A stretch of 64,000 bases of DNA from positions 1,736,001 to 1,800,000 of the forward strand of contig CBDCJZ010000003.1 of assembly GCA_965218075.1 (NCBI GenBank), read 5' to 3'. The position numbers and the translations under genes were made by a program. Of the stretch, positions 55,710 through 64,000 are shown one piece after another. The notes beneath the pieces were generated by a model, which saw nothing but the letters and a program-made list of their open reading frames with translations, ran no database searches and was not told where the DNA came from. The number at the start of each line of letters is the position of its first letter. Within the stretch, counting starts at the first letter, position 1. The DNA is from JANQHO01 sp965218075. GTDB lineage: Bacteria; Bacteroidota; Bacteroidia; Flavobacteriales; Schleiferiaceae.

Positions 55710-56963
55710 ATCTCTTATTTATTTACTTCAGAATCAGTTTCTGAAGGGCATCCAGATAAAATTGCCGACCAGATTTCAGATGCTATTGTCGATCATTTCC
55801 TGGCATTTGACGCTAATACTAAAGTAGCTTGTGAAACTTTGGTTACTACCGGGCAAGTAATATTGGCTGGAGAAGTAAAATCTAATGTTTATGTGGATGT
55901 GCAAAGCGTGGCTCGTGATGTAATTAAGCGTATAGGGTACACTAAAAGTGAATATATGTTCGATGGTAACAGTTGTGGAATATTATCTGCCCTGCACGAA
56001 CAATCGCCAGATATTAATCGGGGAATAGATCGCGGTAAACCCGAAAAACAAGGCGCCGGTGACCAGGGAATAATGTTTGGTTATGCCACTAATGAAACGG
56101 AAAATTACATGCCACTAGCTCTGGATCTAAGTCACAAAATTCTACAAGAGCTTAACTCCCTGCGAAGGGAAAATAAAGAAGTTCGTTACTTAAGACCTGA
56201 CGCCAAAGCTCAGGTAACTATTGAATATTCAGATGACGACCGACCTCAAAAAATCAAAACTATAGTTATTTCCACCCAGCATGATGAGTTTTCCGATGAG
56301 GAAAGCATGACTAAAAAGATTTATGACGATGTGCTTACTCTCCTTATTCCTAGAATAAAGGCTAAATTGAATCCCGGTATTCAAAAACTTTTTAAAGGTG
56401 ATATTACTTATCATATCAATCCTACGGGCAAGTTTGTAATTGGTGGGCCTCATGGGGATACCGGGCTTACTGGACGTAAAATTATTGTAGACACTTACGG
56501 TGGTAAAGGGGCACATGGAGGAGGAGCTTTTTCAGGAAAAGATCCCAGCAAAGTTGATCGTTCCGCTACTTATGCTACTCGCCATATTGCCAAAAACATG
56601 GTGGCTGCAGGAGTGGCTGATCGGATGCTGATACAGATATCCTATGCCATAGGTGTAGTGGAACCCATAGGAATTTTCGTAGATACTTTTGGTTCGGCTA
56701 AAGTCGATAAAACAAACGGAGAAATTGCTCAAAAGATCCATGAGATCTTCGATATGCGCCCCGGTATTATAGAGCAACGTCTAAAACTTAAAAACCCGAT
56801 TTATTCCGAAACTGCAGTTTATGGACATATGGGACGTTCACCAGAAAGCGTCTCCAAAACTTTCTACAAAAACATTGGGGAAGCCCTTACCAAAGAAGTG
56901 GAGCTATTTACTTGGGAGAAACTAGATTATGCAGATAAGGTAAGGGAATCTTTTGGGCTTTGA
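55710..56963 (+). CDS. metK: S-adenosylmethionine synthetase (non-canonical start)
   Basis: This enzyme of about 417 residues makes S-adenosylmethionine from ATP and methionine. The conserved N-terminus SYLFTSESVSEGHPDKIADQ is encoded from 55713, and the body has GAGDQGIMFGYA, GGPHGDTGLTGRKI and GGGAFSGKDPSKVDRSA, all intact. No ATG, GTG or TTG precedes SYLFTSES: the codons are GGT ATT ATC TCT, with an in-frame stop six codons before ATT. The next Met (GTT-adjacent ATG-like start near 55839) would delete the GHPDK ATP site. Either ATC or ATT starts translation, or the start codon is mutated or misread. Confidence 0.85.
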   Translation: MSYLFTSESVSEGHPDKIADQISDAIVDHFLAFDANTKVACETLVTTGQVILAGEVKSNVYVDVQSVARDVIKRIGYTKSEYMFDGNSCGILSALHEQSPDINRGIDRGKPEKQGAGDQGIMFGYATNETENYMPLALDLSHKILQELNSLRRENKEVRYLRPDAKAQVTIEYSDDDRPQKIKTIVISTQHDEFSDEESMTKKIYDDVLTLLIPRIKAKLNPGIQKLFKGDITYHINPTGKFVIGGPHGDTGLTGRKIIVDTYGGKGAHGGGAFSGKDPSKVDRSATYATRHIAKNMVAAGVADRMLIQISYAIGVVEPIGIFVDTFGSAKVDKTNGEIAQKIHEIFDMRPGIIEQRLKLKNPIYSETAVYGHMGRSPESVSKTFYKNIGEALTKEVELFTWEKLDYADKVRESFGL

Positions 56964-57073
56964 AGAATTTTAATATAAATTTTCTCTCTCATAATACAAC
57001 TTGCGTTATGCCGAATTGTATTGACAAATGATAAGTTTGAGGATAAGCTATGTGCCTTCAAAAGAATATTTAA

Positions 57074-58126
57074 TCAAACCTTTACCTTTACCATCCAGCC
57101 GTAAGGGTCTTCGGCCTTGCCATGACGGATATCGTTCAGTGCTTTTTTAATCTTTGCGGCATACCCATTGGTTGGAGCGGGTACTTCGTAATCTTCACCC
57201 TGATAGCCAATATTAGAAATCTGGCATATTACTACAGCTGTACCCATGCCGAAAGCTTCTCTCAAACGACCATCTTTTAGAGCTTCTATAACTTCCGATA
57301 TCTTTATTCTGCGTTCTTCCACTTTCAAAAGTTTATTATTGCGTAAAAGGGTGAGGGCACTATCTCGGGTAACACCAGCCAAAATACGGTCGCTCAACGG
57401 AGGAGTTATGAAAGTATCATCTATAATAAACCCCACGTTCATAGTTCCCGATTCCTCTACTAATTCGTGATTCCAATGATCAGTCCATATGACCTGGGTA
57501 TAGCCTTCTTTTTTAGCCTGAGCTGTAGGATAAAACGCAGCTCCATAATTTCCAGCACATTTTACAAAGCCGACCCCTCCACTTACACTCCGGGTATAAG
57601 TTTCTTGCACTTTTACATTTATATTACCAGTATAATAAGGACCCACTGGCGAAGTGATAATACAAAAAGTATACTCTTCTGAAGGGCGAGCTGTTATAAA
57701 CTCTGAGCTGCCAAACATAAAGGGACGTATATAAAGAGAATATTCGTCTCTTTGAGGCACCCACCGTCTATCGACATATACCAGTTCTTTTAACCCTTCC
57801 ATAAATCTTTCAACGGGAAATTGAGGCATATGCATTCTGTAGGCAGAGTGATTCAAACGTTTGGCATTCATCTCTGGACGGAAAATCCCAATACTGCCAT
57901 CTTTCATATAATAAGCCTTTTGGCCTTCAAAGAGGGCTTGTCCGTAGTGTAAAGTGTGTAAAGAGGGACTAAAGGTTAGGGGACCATAAGGTTTAATTTC
58001 AGGCTCTTGCCATTTTCCATCCTTAAATTGGCAGAGATACATGTGGTCACTGAATAGAGTTCCAAAGGGAAGACTGTTAACATTTAATTCATTTATGTTT
58101 GAGCGGGCAGCTTTGATGATTTCCAT
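57074..58126 (-). CDS. ilvE: Branched-chain amino acid aminotransferase
   Basis: This 350-residue fold-type IV PLP enzyme swaps amino groups between Leu/Ile/Val and 2-oxoglutarate. The PLP lysine is in GFVKCAGNYGAAF. SLHTLHYGQALFEGQKAY and IFRPEMNAKRLNHSAYRM are the substrate and PLP-phosphate regions, and EESGTMNVGFI is diagnostic. Length matches the type II BCAT group. It converges with metK across about 110 bp and appears monocistronic. To its right begins a long stretch of decayed DNA. Confidence 0.94.
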   Translation of the reverse strand: MEIIKAARSNINELNVNSLPFGTLFSDHMYLCQFKDGKWQEPEIKPYGPLTFSPSLHTLHYGQALFEGQKAYYMKDGSIGIFRPEMNAKRLNHSAYRMHMPQFPVERFMEGLKELVYVDRRWVPQRDEYSLYIRPFMFGSSEFITARPSEEYTFCIITSPVGPYYTGNINVKVQETYTRSVSGGVGFVKCAGNYGAAFYPTAQAKKEGYTQVIWTDHWNHELVEESGTMNVGFIIDDTFITPPLSDRILAGVTRDSALTLLRNNKLLKVEERRIKISEVIEALKDGRLREAFGMGTAVVICQISNIGYQGEDYEVPAPTNGYAAKIKKALNDIRHGKAEDPYGWMVKVKV

Positions 58127-58611
58127 AGTTCAAATAATCCTAATCATTCGATCTGCTAAACAGCTAACAATAATGGGTTCTACTACATTCCAAGACTGCA
58201 ATTTACTGATTAAAATGAAAAAAGCTAACATCTTTGTTTCTAAGTGTTAATTTTCTTTGGACGTGCAATGATGGCATAAATCAAAAGTAAGTAGATTAAA
58301 ATTTTGCTTAGGATGAAGAGTTCTTTAAATTGAAAGCATTCCCTTTAGAAAACAAAAAGAGAAGGAAACATCCTGCTTCTTCTCATGTAAATGCTTACAA
58401 TCGCTTACAGGCTTCTTCCGGGAGTATTCCTATCGTTCGTCCCTTCCTAACAACTTCTATTAAGAATATAGGTTACCACGAAAACTTTACAGCTTTCATT
58501 GCATTATAAAGGTTTACATACCCGTTAGTGCCTAACACGTCAAGTCCTTTTAAGGAATCATCAAAGCTGTTTTTCCATTTAGTGCCGGACAAGGGAGGGA
58601 GCAAGCCCGCT
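58127..58611. other. Non-coding stretch upstream of ilvE
   Basis: I see no supported gene. An inverted repeat GAGAAG ... CTTCTTCTC (around 58360-58384) may be a hairpin. The ilvE promoter should lie at the left end of this stretch, but no consensus match stands out. Confidence 0.35.
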
Positions 58612-59160
58612 TTAATACCCAAGGTTCAGGGGATAGAAGACTTCTTCCGTAAAGTCTATTCTATACGTTGCCGAGAAGCTCAAGTAGGCTTGTATGTTAG
58701 AACCACCGGATGTTTTGTTTTTGGTGTAAAGTATTTTAGAGATCCCATAGCTCCCTCCTAGAAAGGGAATAAGCTCAAAACCTTCAAACAGAGGGAGAGA
58801 GTAGCCCATACTTAGACCTGGATAAACGTTCCTGATATCTATTCTTTCGTTAGCACTAAAATCTTTTCTTGTGATCAGATCTTTGAATATTAACTATATA
58901 ATGGAAACGAGATTTACCCATCCACATGCTTAGCCCACTATTCAAAGAGACAACCTTGCTGGGCTTAGAGGTTTCTATAGCAAGAAGCTCGTATAGACTA
59001 CTGTGGTTATGAAATCTGACTCCTCCCTCCAGAGAAATATTCGCGGAAATATCCCATCTTTGCACACTTTGGGACTGTTTGTTCTCTTTATTACTTTGAC
59101 CTAAAGTAGTATGCCCTATAATGAAGGAAAATAAGAATCTCCATACATCTTTATAACCAT
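58612..59160 (-). pseudogene. Frameshifted outer-membrane beta-barrel protein
   Basis: On the minus strand, VWRFLFSFIIGHTTLGQSN looks like a signal peptide and leads into DISANISLEGGVRFHNHSSL and GLSMWMGKSRFHYIVNIQR. The frame breaks near 58866 and continues as DFSANERIDIRNVYPGLSM and GYSLPLFEGFELIPFLGG. It ends with YRIDFTEEVFYPLNLGY. Alternating hydrophobic strands suggest a small outer-membrane barrel. There is no start codon in frame and one clear frameshift. I do not recognise the family. Confidence 0.5.
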
Positions 59161-59195
59161 AACCTATAACAATTGCATTTTCTATTCTGTGTTAC

Positions 59196-59982
59196 TCACC
59201 TAGAAGACAATATTCCTGTCAACGCTAATCCTGAAGATATTATTGCACCTACTACTGCAGCAATGTTACCAGCACTCTCTAAAAGCATCCTCCCCGCACC
59301 CACAGCCCCGACTACTATACAAAAACCTTCCCAAAATCGGCGCCAACCACTTGTTTTGCCCTTTCCATCTAAGTACTGCATAAGATGACCGTGATAAGGA
59401 TGGGCTTCATCATAGTACACATTTATCCAAATAGTATGTACTACAACGGGAAATTGATATAGCCCCTAAGACTAAGCCTTGCTCTTGAGTATTGTTATAC
59501 GTTTTGTTTATAAGCGTATCTTCTTAAGGCCGATAAGCTGAATTGAAGATTGCTGAAATAAGCAGAAATAGGGCCCGTATCCGAAGCATCAGTATCTGTA
59601 GAGCATAATAAATTAGCAATAGACAATAGGTCGGTATAAGCTGTACTGGATATCTCTTCATTATCATACAGGCTTTGTATATAACCTTCAAAGAAGCCTT
59701 CAGGCCCAATAGCCAATGCATGGGCTATGAGCTCTGAAACAAGGTCTTGCATCTCATCTAGGCCGATGACATCCCTCTGAGGGGCACCTTCCAGATACAA
59801 CTGGTAAAATACCTACCTGTTTGTAAGGGTTTTCCGATTGCAAGGTATCGGTCGTTTTAAACTTTGCCGGTTGTTGTAATGCCAAGTTCCCTGCATCTCA
59901 TTGCGTTTCTTTTTGACAGGCGATTGTAAGTCCTATTAGCTAGAAGAAACACTAAAACTCGGATGGATACTATTTTTTTCAC
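59196..59982 (-). pseudogene. Lipoprotein gene broken by several frameshifts
   Basis: A GTG at 59982 begins KKIVSIRVLVFLL; a shift gives LIGLTIACQKETQ (lipobox-like, Cys at the end of the signal), then a stop. QQPAKFKTTDTLQSENPYKQ follows. After another shift comes YLEGAPQRDVIGLDEMQDLV to YKQNV. A further frame gives NNTQEQGLVLGAISISRCST, and the last gives NVYYDEAHPYHGHLMQYLDG. The gene ends in a Gly/Ala-rich hydrophobic tail (CIVVGAVGAGRMLL). At least four breaks are needed to join these pieces. The architecture recalls Bacteroidota lipoproteins of unknown function with a hydrophobic tail. It is a decayed gene. Confidence 0.5.
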
Positions 59983-60020
59983 AATATAAAATTAATTAAG
60001 CTATACAAAACATAAGCAAA

Positions 60021-60150
60021 GGGTCATGACTGGATTAGAGAGATAATATCTTTGTAACTAGTTGTGATTCAATGAAAAATATATAAAACCAAGGCATATT
60101 TCAGAGCAAAAATTCAGAGAAATTTTTATGCTTGTTATATGAAAATCTAA
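60021..60150 (+). repeat. Diverged dispersed repeat, copy B
   Basis: This is the partner of 2297-2432, with TATCTTTG at 60047-60054. It lies upstream of the broken lipoprotein gene and abuts the stop of the decayed T9SS cargo gene on its other side. Confidence 0.4.
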
Positions 60151-60600
60151 CGGATAACCACTTTAGCTGTTTTAAAGTCAGCTTTACCTACAGCTCTTAT
60201 CAGGTACATTCCCTTTGGTTTATTTTCCAGGTTTATGTCCTTTTCCCTTTCGGCAATAGGTAACTGTAAAACTCTTTTACTTATTAAGGCTGTATACTTC
60301 TAAAAGATCAAATTGATCAATCTCTTTAACCTCTTAGTTTTACCATAAAATTCCCATTGTTAGGGTTAGGGAAAATATTATAAGGCTATTTCAGTTTCAA
60401 TCTACCACATAAGGTATGCTGTATCTGTGTACTTGATCTAAGGATAAGACTTTTACATCTGGTGCACCAAAAAATCGAGACTGGATTTAAAGAAGTTTTC
60501 AAAATAATAATAAGTGACCTCTTTCATTACTAACAATCATATCGAGGTCGTCATTGCCATCAAAGTCGTAAAGAAAAGGAACTGTATAGCCTCCTAATAT
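60147..60600 (-). pseudogene. Decayed T9SS cargo with VCBS/FG-GAP repeat and sorting domain
   Basis: Reading leftward, GGYTVPFLYDFDGNDDLDMI is an FG-GAP/VCBS repeat. After stops and shifts comes a T9SS type A sorting domain: NIFPNPNNGNFMVKL, then SKRVLQLPIAEREKDINLEN, KPKGMYLIRAVGKADF and KTAKVVIR before TAG at 60147. Several frame breaks make it non-functional. It shows that the genome once had further T9SS cargo here. Confidence 0.65.
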
Positions 60601-61805
60601 CAAAAGATTTCATTACAAGGGCATTAAGAGTAAAATTGGGCAAAGCAGCAGAAATAGCCCACAAAAGCGAAGAAGAAATAAACGGAAGCAGCACAGGAGA
60701 ATTTATCCCCAGTTCATATAGCTGCCAAGCAGGCTATTTATTAGGAGAAGTTCTTAAAGGGAGGGTATCTACCTGAGAACCTGATTTATTACTGATGGCT
60801 GAAGAGGCCATAATGAATTGATAGAAGTCAGTTATGATAAACATCCGAGAATAGACAAGAGTAAATTATTCTCAAAATGGAATGGGAAGTTTTTGGAGTT
60901 ACAGCTAGAGAAACAACTAGTTAAGTTTAACGGTATTAAAAGGTAGTTTGAGATGCATTTGAAGAAATATGAGTGGAGAAGAAGAGAGAACTTTAGAAGT
61001 TAATGTTGAAAGGTGGACAAGTCTTATCTTTAATAACTTTCAATAATTATCCTTAAAATCCAAGTTAAAGCCCTTTCCTTCCTCTAGGTTTAGATCAATC
61101 ACAAAAGTAGAGGAAACCACTTTGATATTATTAAAGATAATAGCTCGATAATTTTGAGAGAAATCACTGTACAATTGCCATGTCTTCATGGAGTTTATAG
61201 CCTACATGAACACCTGTTAAAAGCAAAGTTTTCTTTCGGCCCTCTGTTTCATTAGTAATGCTGTCTATTACAATTTCATCTGTTAAGAGAATTCTTGTTA
61301 GAACATTTTGTAGAAGCCTTCAGTTATTGTTCGGATGTACTCATTAACATAATGTCAGGAATGATACTTAAAACTCACTGGAAAGATAAAATATGTTCTC
61401 TAAAAAACAGCGGTATTATAGTTGGGGGAAACTGATAGCTAGACTTTAGTTTCAAATTATTAGTAATAAGCCTAAAGTCAGGACCAGGATGCTTGGTGCT
61501 TAAGGCCTTGCTTTTTCCCGGTAAGTCCACGATGTACCCTTATTCCTAACAAAAAAAGCAGATGACTGGCTGGTTTAAGTTCGATAGCGGTGATAGAAAC
61601 GGATTTGATTACCTATATTATGGTAACAATCTACTAATGGGTCTCTGTTAGTAAAATGCTCGAGGTCCAATCGACTGCGAGTAAAGCAATACCTCAAGTT
61701 CTCCGAATTCCCGTTAAGCCAAGAAAGTGTGGATTAAACAGAGGTTTTCTGTCAGCTTTTTATTTAGAAAAATTCTAAATAAGTTTTTAAAAGATGACCA
61801 TGGTG
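60601..61805. other. Gene graveyard upstream of hemL's 3' end
   Basis: There is no intact gene. Open pieces are RALRVKLGKAAEIAHKSEEE (plus, 60610-60774), YDKHPRIDKSKLFSKWNGKF with LELQLEKQLVKFNGIKR (plus, 60809-60946), and on the minus strand RILLTDEIVIDSITNETEGR and KTWQLYSDFSQNYRAII (61030-61290). None has a family I recognise. Their reading frames are too short and broken to annotate as genes. Confidence 0.4.
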
Positions 61806-63110
61806 TTAAAAATCAGATGTTTGGGAAATATCTTCAATTGTTTCTTCGGCAACTTTTAAGGTAAAATCAATATCAGAGTCTGATAAGGAATTACTCAGAA
61901 ACCAGCTTTCATAAGCAGAAGATGGAAGATAAACACCTCTTTTCAACATACCGTGAAAGAAGTCTTTGAAATATTGATTGTTTCCGGTTGTTGCTGAATT
62001 GAAATCAGTTACAGGGTTTTCTGTGAAATGTAGGCTAATCATTGAGCCTTTCCGGTTAATCTGATGTGGAAGGGAAGAGTTGTTGAGTAAATCTCTCAGG
62101 CCTTTTTCAATTGCGTGGCACTTGTGGTCTAATTCGATATAAACTTCCGGGTGATTTTTGAGATATTTTAATAATGTAAGACCGGCTATCATAGCGATAG
62201 GATTTCCGGAAAGGGTTCCGGCTTGATATACTGGTCCAATGGGAGCAACAAATTCCATAATGTCTTTTTTCCCTCCATATGCGCCAACCGGCATACCTGC
62301 TCCTATTATTTTACCATAAGTAACTAAGTCGGCTCGTATGCCCAAGGTTTCCTGTACTCCACCGAAGCCTAAGCGGAATCCAGTCATCACTTCATCAAAA
62401 ATGAGAATAATATTTTCCTGATCGCAGAGACTACGTAGGCCTTCTAGAAAACCATTCTTAGGTAAGATGCAACCCATGTTACCGGGAATGGGTTCAATGA
62501 TAACAGCGGCTATTTCTCCTTTATTGGCCTCTATCAATTGTCTTACTTCTTTAAAATCGTTGTAATTCCCCACTAAGGTATCACTTGCAGTCCCAGAAGT
62601 AACTCCTGAGCTATCTGGATAACCCAAAGTAAGCGCACCACTTCCTGCTTTAATAAGGAATGAATCACCGTGTCCATGATAACAACCCGCAAATTTTATA
62701 ATCTTATCTTTCCCAGTGTAGCCACGGGCTAACCGAATGGCACTCATCGTAGCTTCAGTACCAGAGTTTACCATCCTCAGAAGTTCAATATTAGAGATGC
62801 TTTCGCAGATAAGCTTGGCCAGTTGTATTTCCAGTTCGGTAGGAGCTCCGAAGGAAGTGGAGTCCTTCACTTTTTTCTGAATGGCCTCCACTACCGGCTC
62901 AAAGGCATGTCCCATTATCATGGACCCCCAAGAGGCAATGTAGTCGACGTAACGATTGCCATCTTCATCGTACAGATAAGCTCCTTTGGCCCTCCTGATA
63001 AACAAGGGTGTCCCACCCACGGATTTAAAAGCACGTACCGGAGAGTTAACCCCACCTGGAATATATTGAGAAGCTTGTTTGAAGAGTCGTTGACTTGTTT
63101 TGATGGTCAT
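61806..63110 (-). CDS. hemL: Glutamate-1-semialdehyde 2,1-aminomutase
   Basis: This 434-residue PLP enzyme forms 5-aminolevulinate for heme by moving the amino group of glutamate-1-semialdehyde. SQYIPGGVNSPVRAFKSVGG, MVNSGTEATMSAIRLARGYT, GCYHGHGDSFLIKAGSG and the PLP lysine in TYGKIIGAGMPVGAYGG are all typical. ATG 63110 is chosen over an upstream in-frame TTG because TIKTSQRLFKQASQYIPG is the family start. It is isolated between decayed stretches; its survival fits an essential function. Confidence 0.95.
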   Translation of the reverse strand: MTIKTSQRLFKQASQYIPGGVNSPVRAFKSVGGTPLFIRRAKGAYLYDEDGNRYVDYIASWGSMIMGHAFEPVVEAIQKKVKDSTSFGAPTELEIQLAKLICESISNIELLRMVNSGTEATMSAIRLARGYTGKDKIIKFAGCYHGHGDSFLIKAGSGALTLGYPDSSGVTSGTASDTLVGNYNDFKEVRQLIEANKGEIAAVIIEPIPGNMGCILPKNGFLEGLRSLCDQENIILIFDEVMTGFRLGFGGVQETLGIRADLVTYGKIIGAGMPVGAYGGKKDIMEFVAPIGPVYQAGTLSGNPIAMIAGLTLLKYLKNHPEVYIELDHKCHAIEKGLRDLLNNSSLPHQINRKGSMISLHFTENPVTDFNSATTGNNQYFKDFFHGMLKRGVYLPSSAYESWFLSNSLSDSDIDFTLKVAEETIEDISQTSDF

Positions 63111-64000
63111 AAACCTAAGTCTTTTAACCAATTATCGCTAAATAATTACTCAGAAACTAGATGTTTTTAGTATAAAGCTACTTAGAGATGCCATTAAAAA
63201 ATGGTTAAGGAAAAAGTCGTAACCATAATCCTTTTTTACCTAAGATGGCAAAGATAGAAGATAGTTACAATACAGTGACAACAAATAAGAAAGCATGTAA
63301 AAGAAACAAAAAATAAGGTATACTCGTTTCCTATGGAACTTATCCTCTTCGAAATGACTCGGATAGAATTACTGGCTGGATATCTTTATGTTTGGTCATG
63401 ATTAGCTTAAGGGATTGTTTCCAAAATTTTTCAACAATTATAGCCTCTAACACTATCGTTTTGTCATAAAACTCCACCTCCCCTTTTGCCATTTTGGAAA
63501 TCACTACCAGCGAGCCGTATTATAAGCTTAAGTAGAATAGGTTGAACAACAATATAGATCGCGAGAGATTATCTTGATGTAATGTGTTCCACAAAACACA
63601 AGAAATGCCGGAAATCTATTTCTTTTATTGGTTCTTTGTTTGACTATTTGGGGGGGAAGTGGGGAGTATAATCCCGCAAAGTATAAAGAGATGAGGTTTA
63701 AAGAAATCCTCTATTATGAGAAGAGTTTTCCCATTTGAAAAAAATTCAGTCGAATGGAATAGCTACTCCCTGTATCATTATTAAAATAATAATGAGAGTT
63801 CAGGATTTAGAATCAATTAAGGTTACGGTCTTCAAACCACTTTTGTCAGCTTCTTGTAAAACTAAAAGTAGGCATACTTTTAATTGGCTCCGGGCTTTAG
63901 CACTATCGTGAAAAACAATTGATAGAAACGACCTTCATGTTTTGTATAATATTTTGGGAACCTAGAACGCCTTTAATCCCGTATCAAAAATCGCCACTTA
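63111..64000. other. Right-end region without a supported gene
   Basis: Stops occur in all frames. The longest start-to-stop piece is a 50-codon minus-strand frame at 63340-63492 (AKGEVEFYDKTIVLEAIIVE, then KFWKQSLKLI), not recognised. A G7 run lies at 63650-63656 and a small inverted repeat (CATTATT-AA-AATAATG) near 63775-63792. I see nothing else I can support. Confidence 0.35.

Noticed and set aside
60911..60946. Shared TTAAGTTTAACGG with the IS630-like remnant at 2540
   Set aside because: The match is only 13 bp with unrelated flanks; chance is likely in AT-rich DNA.
63340..63492. 50-codon minus-strand frame near the right end
   Set aside because: Its composition is plausible but there is no family, no context and no conserved start; probably a fragment.
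63650..63656. G7 run as another contingency tract
   Set aside because: It is short and not linked to any reading frame.

Overview
The window is chromosomal DNA of a Bacteroidota bacterium. The evidence is a type IX secretion (T9SS) plug protein, T9SS C-terminal sorting domains, the nhaD-exbB-exbD-tonB-folC gene order, a Wza/Wzc exopolysaccharide locus, Na+-NQR, and promoter-like sequences of the Bacteroidota form TTG-N19-TAnnTTTG. Gene content fits the Flavobacteriales/Cytophagales side of the phylum; I cannot name a genus. The DNA is AT-rich, and many spacers hold frameshifted gene and transposase remnants, so the genome appears to be losing genes.

Layout. 1-6.2 kb: a frameshifted conserved gene, lptE and a sigma-54 regulator on the minus strand, then a DUF547 protein, gpsA and an iodotyrosine-deiodinase-like flavoprotein, with decayed spacers. 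6.2-12.6 kb: nhaD, exbB-exbD-tonB, folC, and tatC-lptB. 12.6-14.9 kb (minus): a Sua5/TsaC tRNA-modification enzyme and the T9SS plug protein. 15.0-19.0 kb: nqrA-B-C-D, but no nqrE or nqrF. 18.9-31.0 kb: a tandem triplication, with units of about 4.09 kb in the two complete copies. Each unit carries one very large secreted beta-helix/FN3 protein on the minus strand, and units 2 and 3 each start with a copied 3' end of nqrD. 31.3-35.9 kb: an SLC13 permease with cysC, cysD and cysN (sulfate uptake and PAPS synthesis). 36-50 kb: one surface polysaccharide locus with export proteins Wza/Wzc, the nucleotide-sugar enzymes WbpA/WbpD/WbpB, a flippase, the sugar-amidination trio WbpG/HisH/HisF, a polymerase and two glycosyltransferases. 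50-58 kb: an OmpA-type protein, a TrmH-family methyltransferase, mutS, tRNA-Gly, tRNA-Leu, metK (without a normal start codon) and ilvE. 58-64 kb: mostly decayed genes around hemL.

The most interesting system is the beta-helix array. The three paralogues differ at one site just before the sequence encoding the T9SS sorting domain. Copy 1 has one 8-bp unit plus ten G, copy 3 a shortened unit plus five G, and copy 2 thirteen perfect 8-bp units plus eleven G (coding strand). Neither 8 nor 1 is a multiple of 3, so slippage at either tract changes the frame. Copy 2 is now out of frame: its long ectodomain is intact, and so is its sorting-domain sequence, but the two are disconnected. This looks like a phase-variation switch that decides whether a large surface protein carries its secretion and anchoring signal, not whether it is expressed. 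Mosaic differences between the copies also suggest reshuffling by gene conversion. The plug protein at 13.5-14.9 kb, the phase-variable secreted proteins and the amidinated-sugar polysaccharide locus all concern the cell surface.
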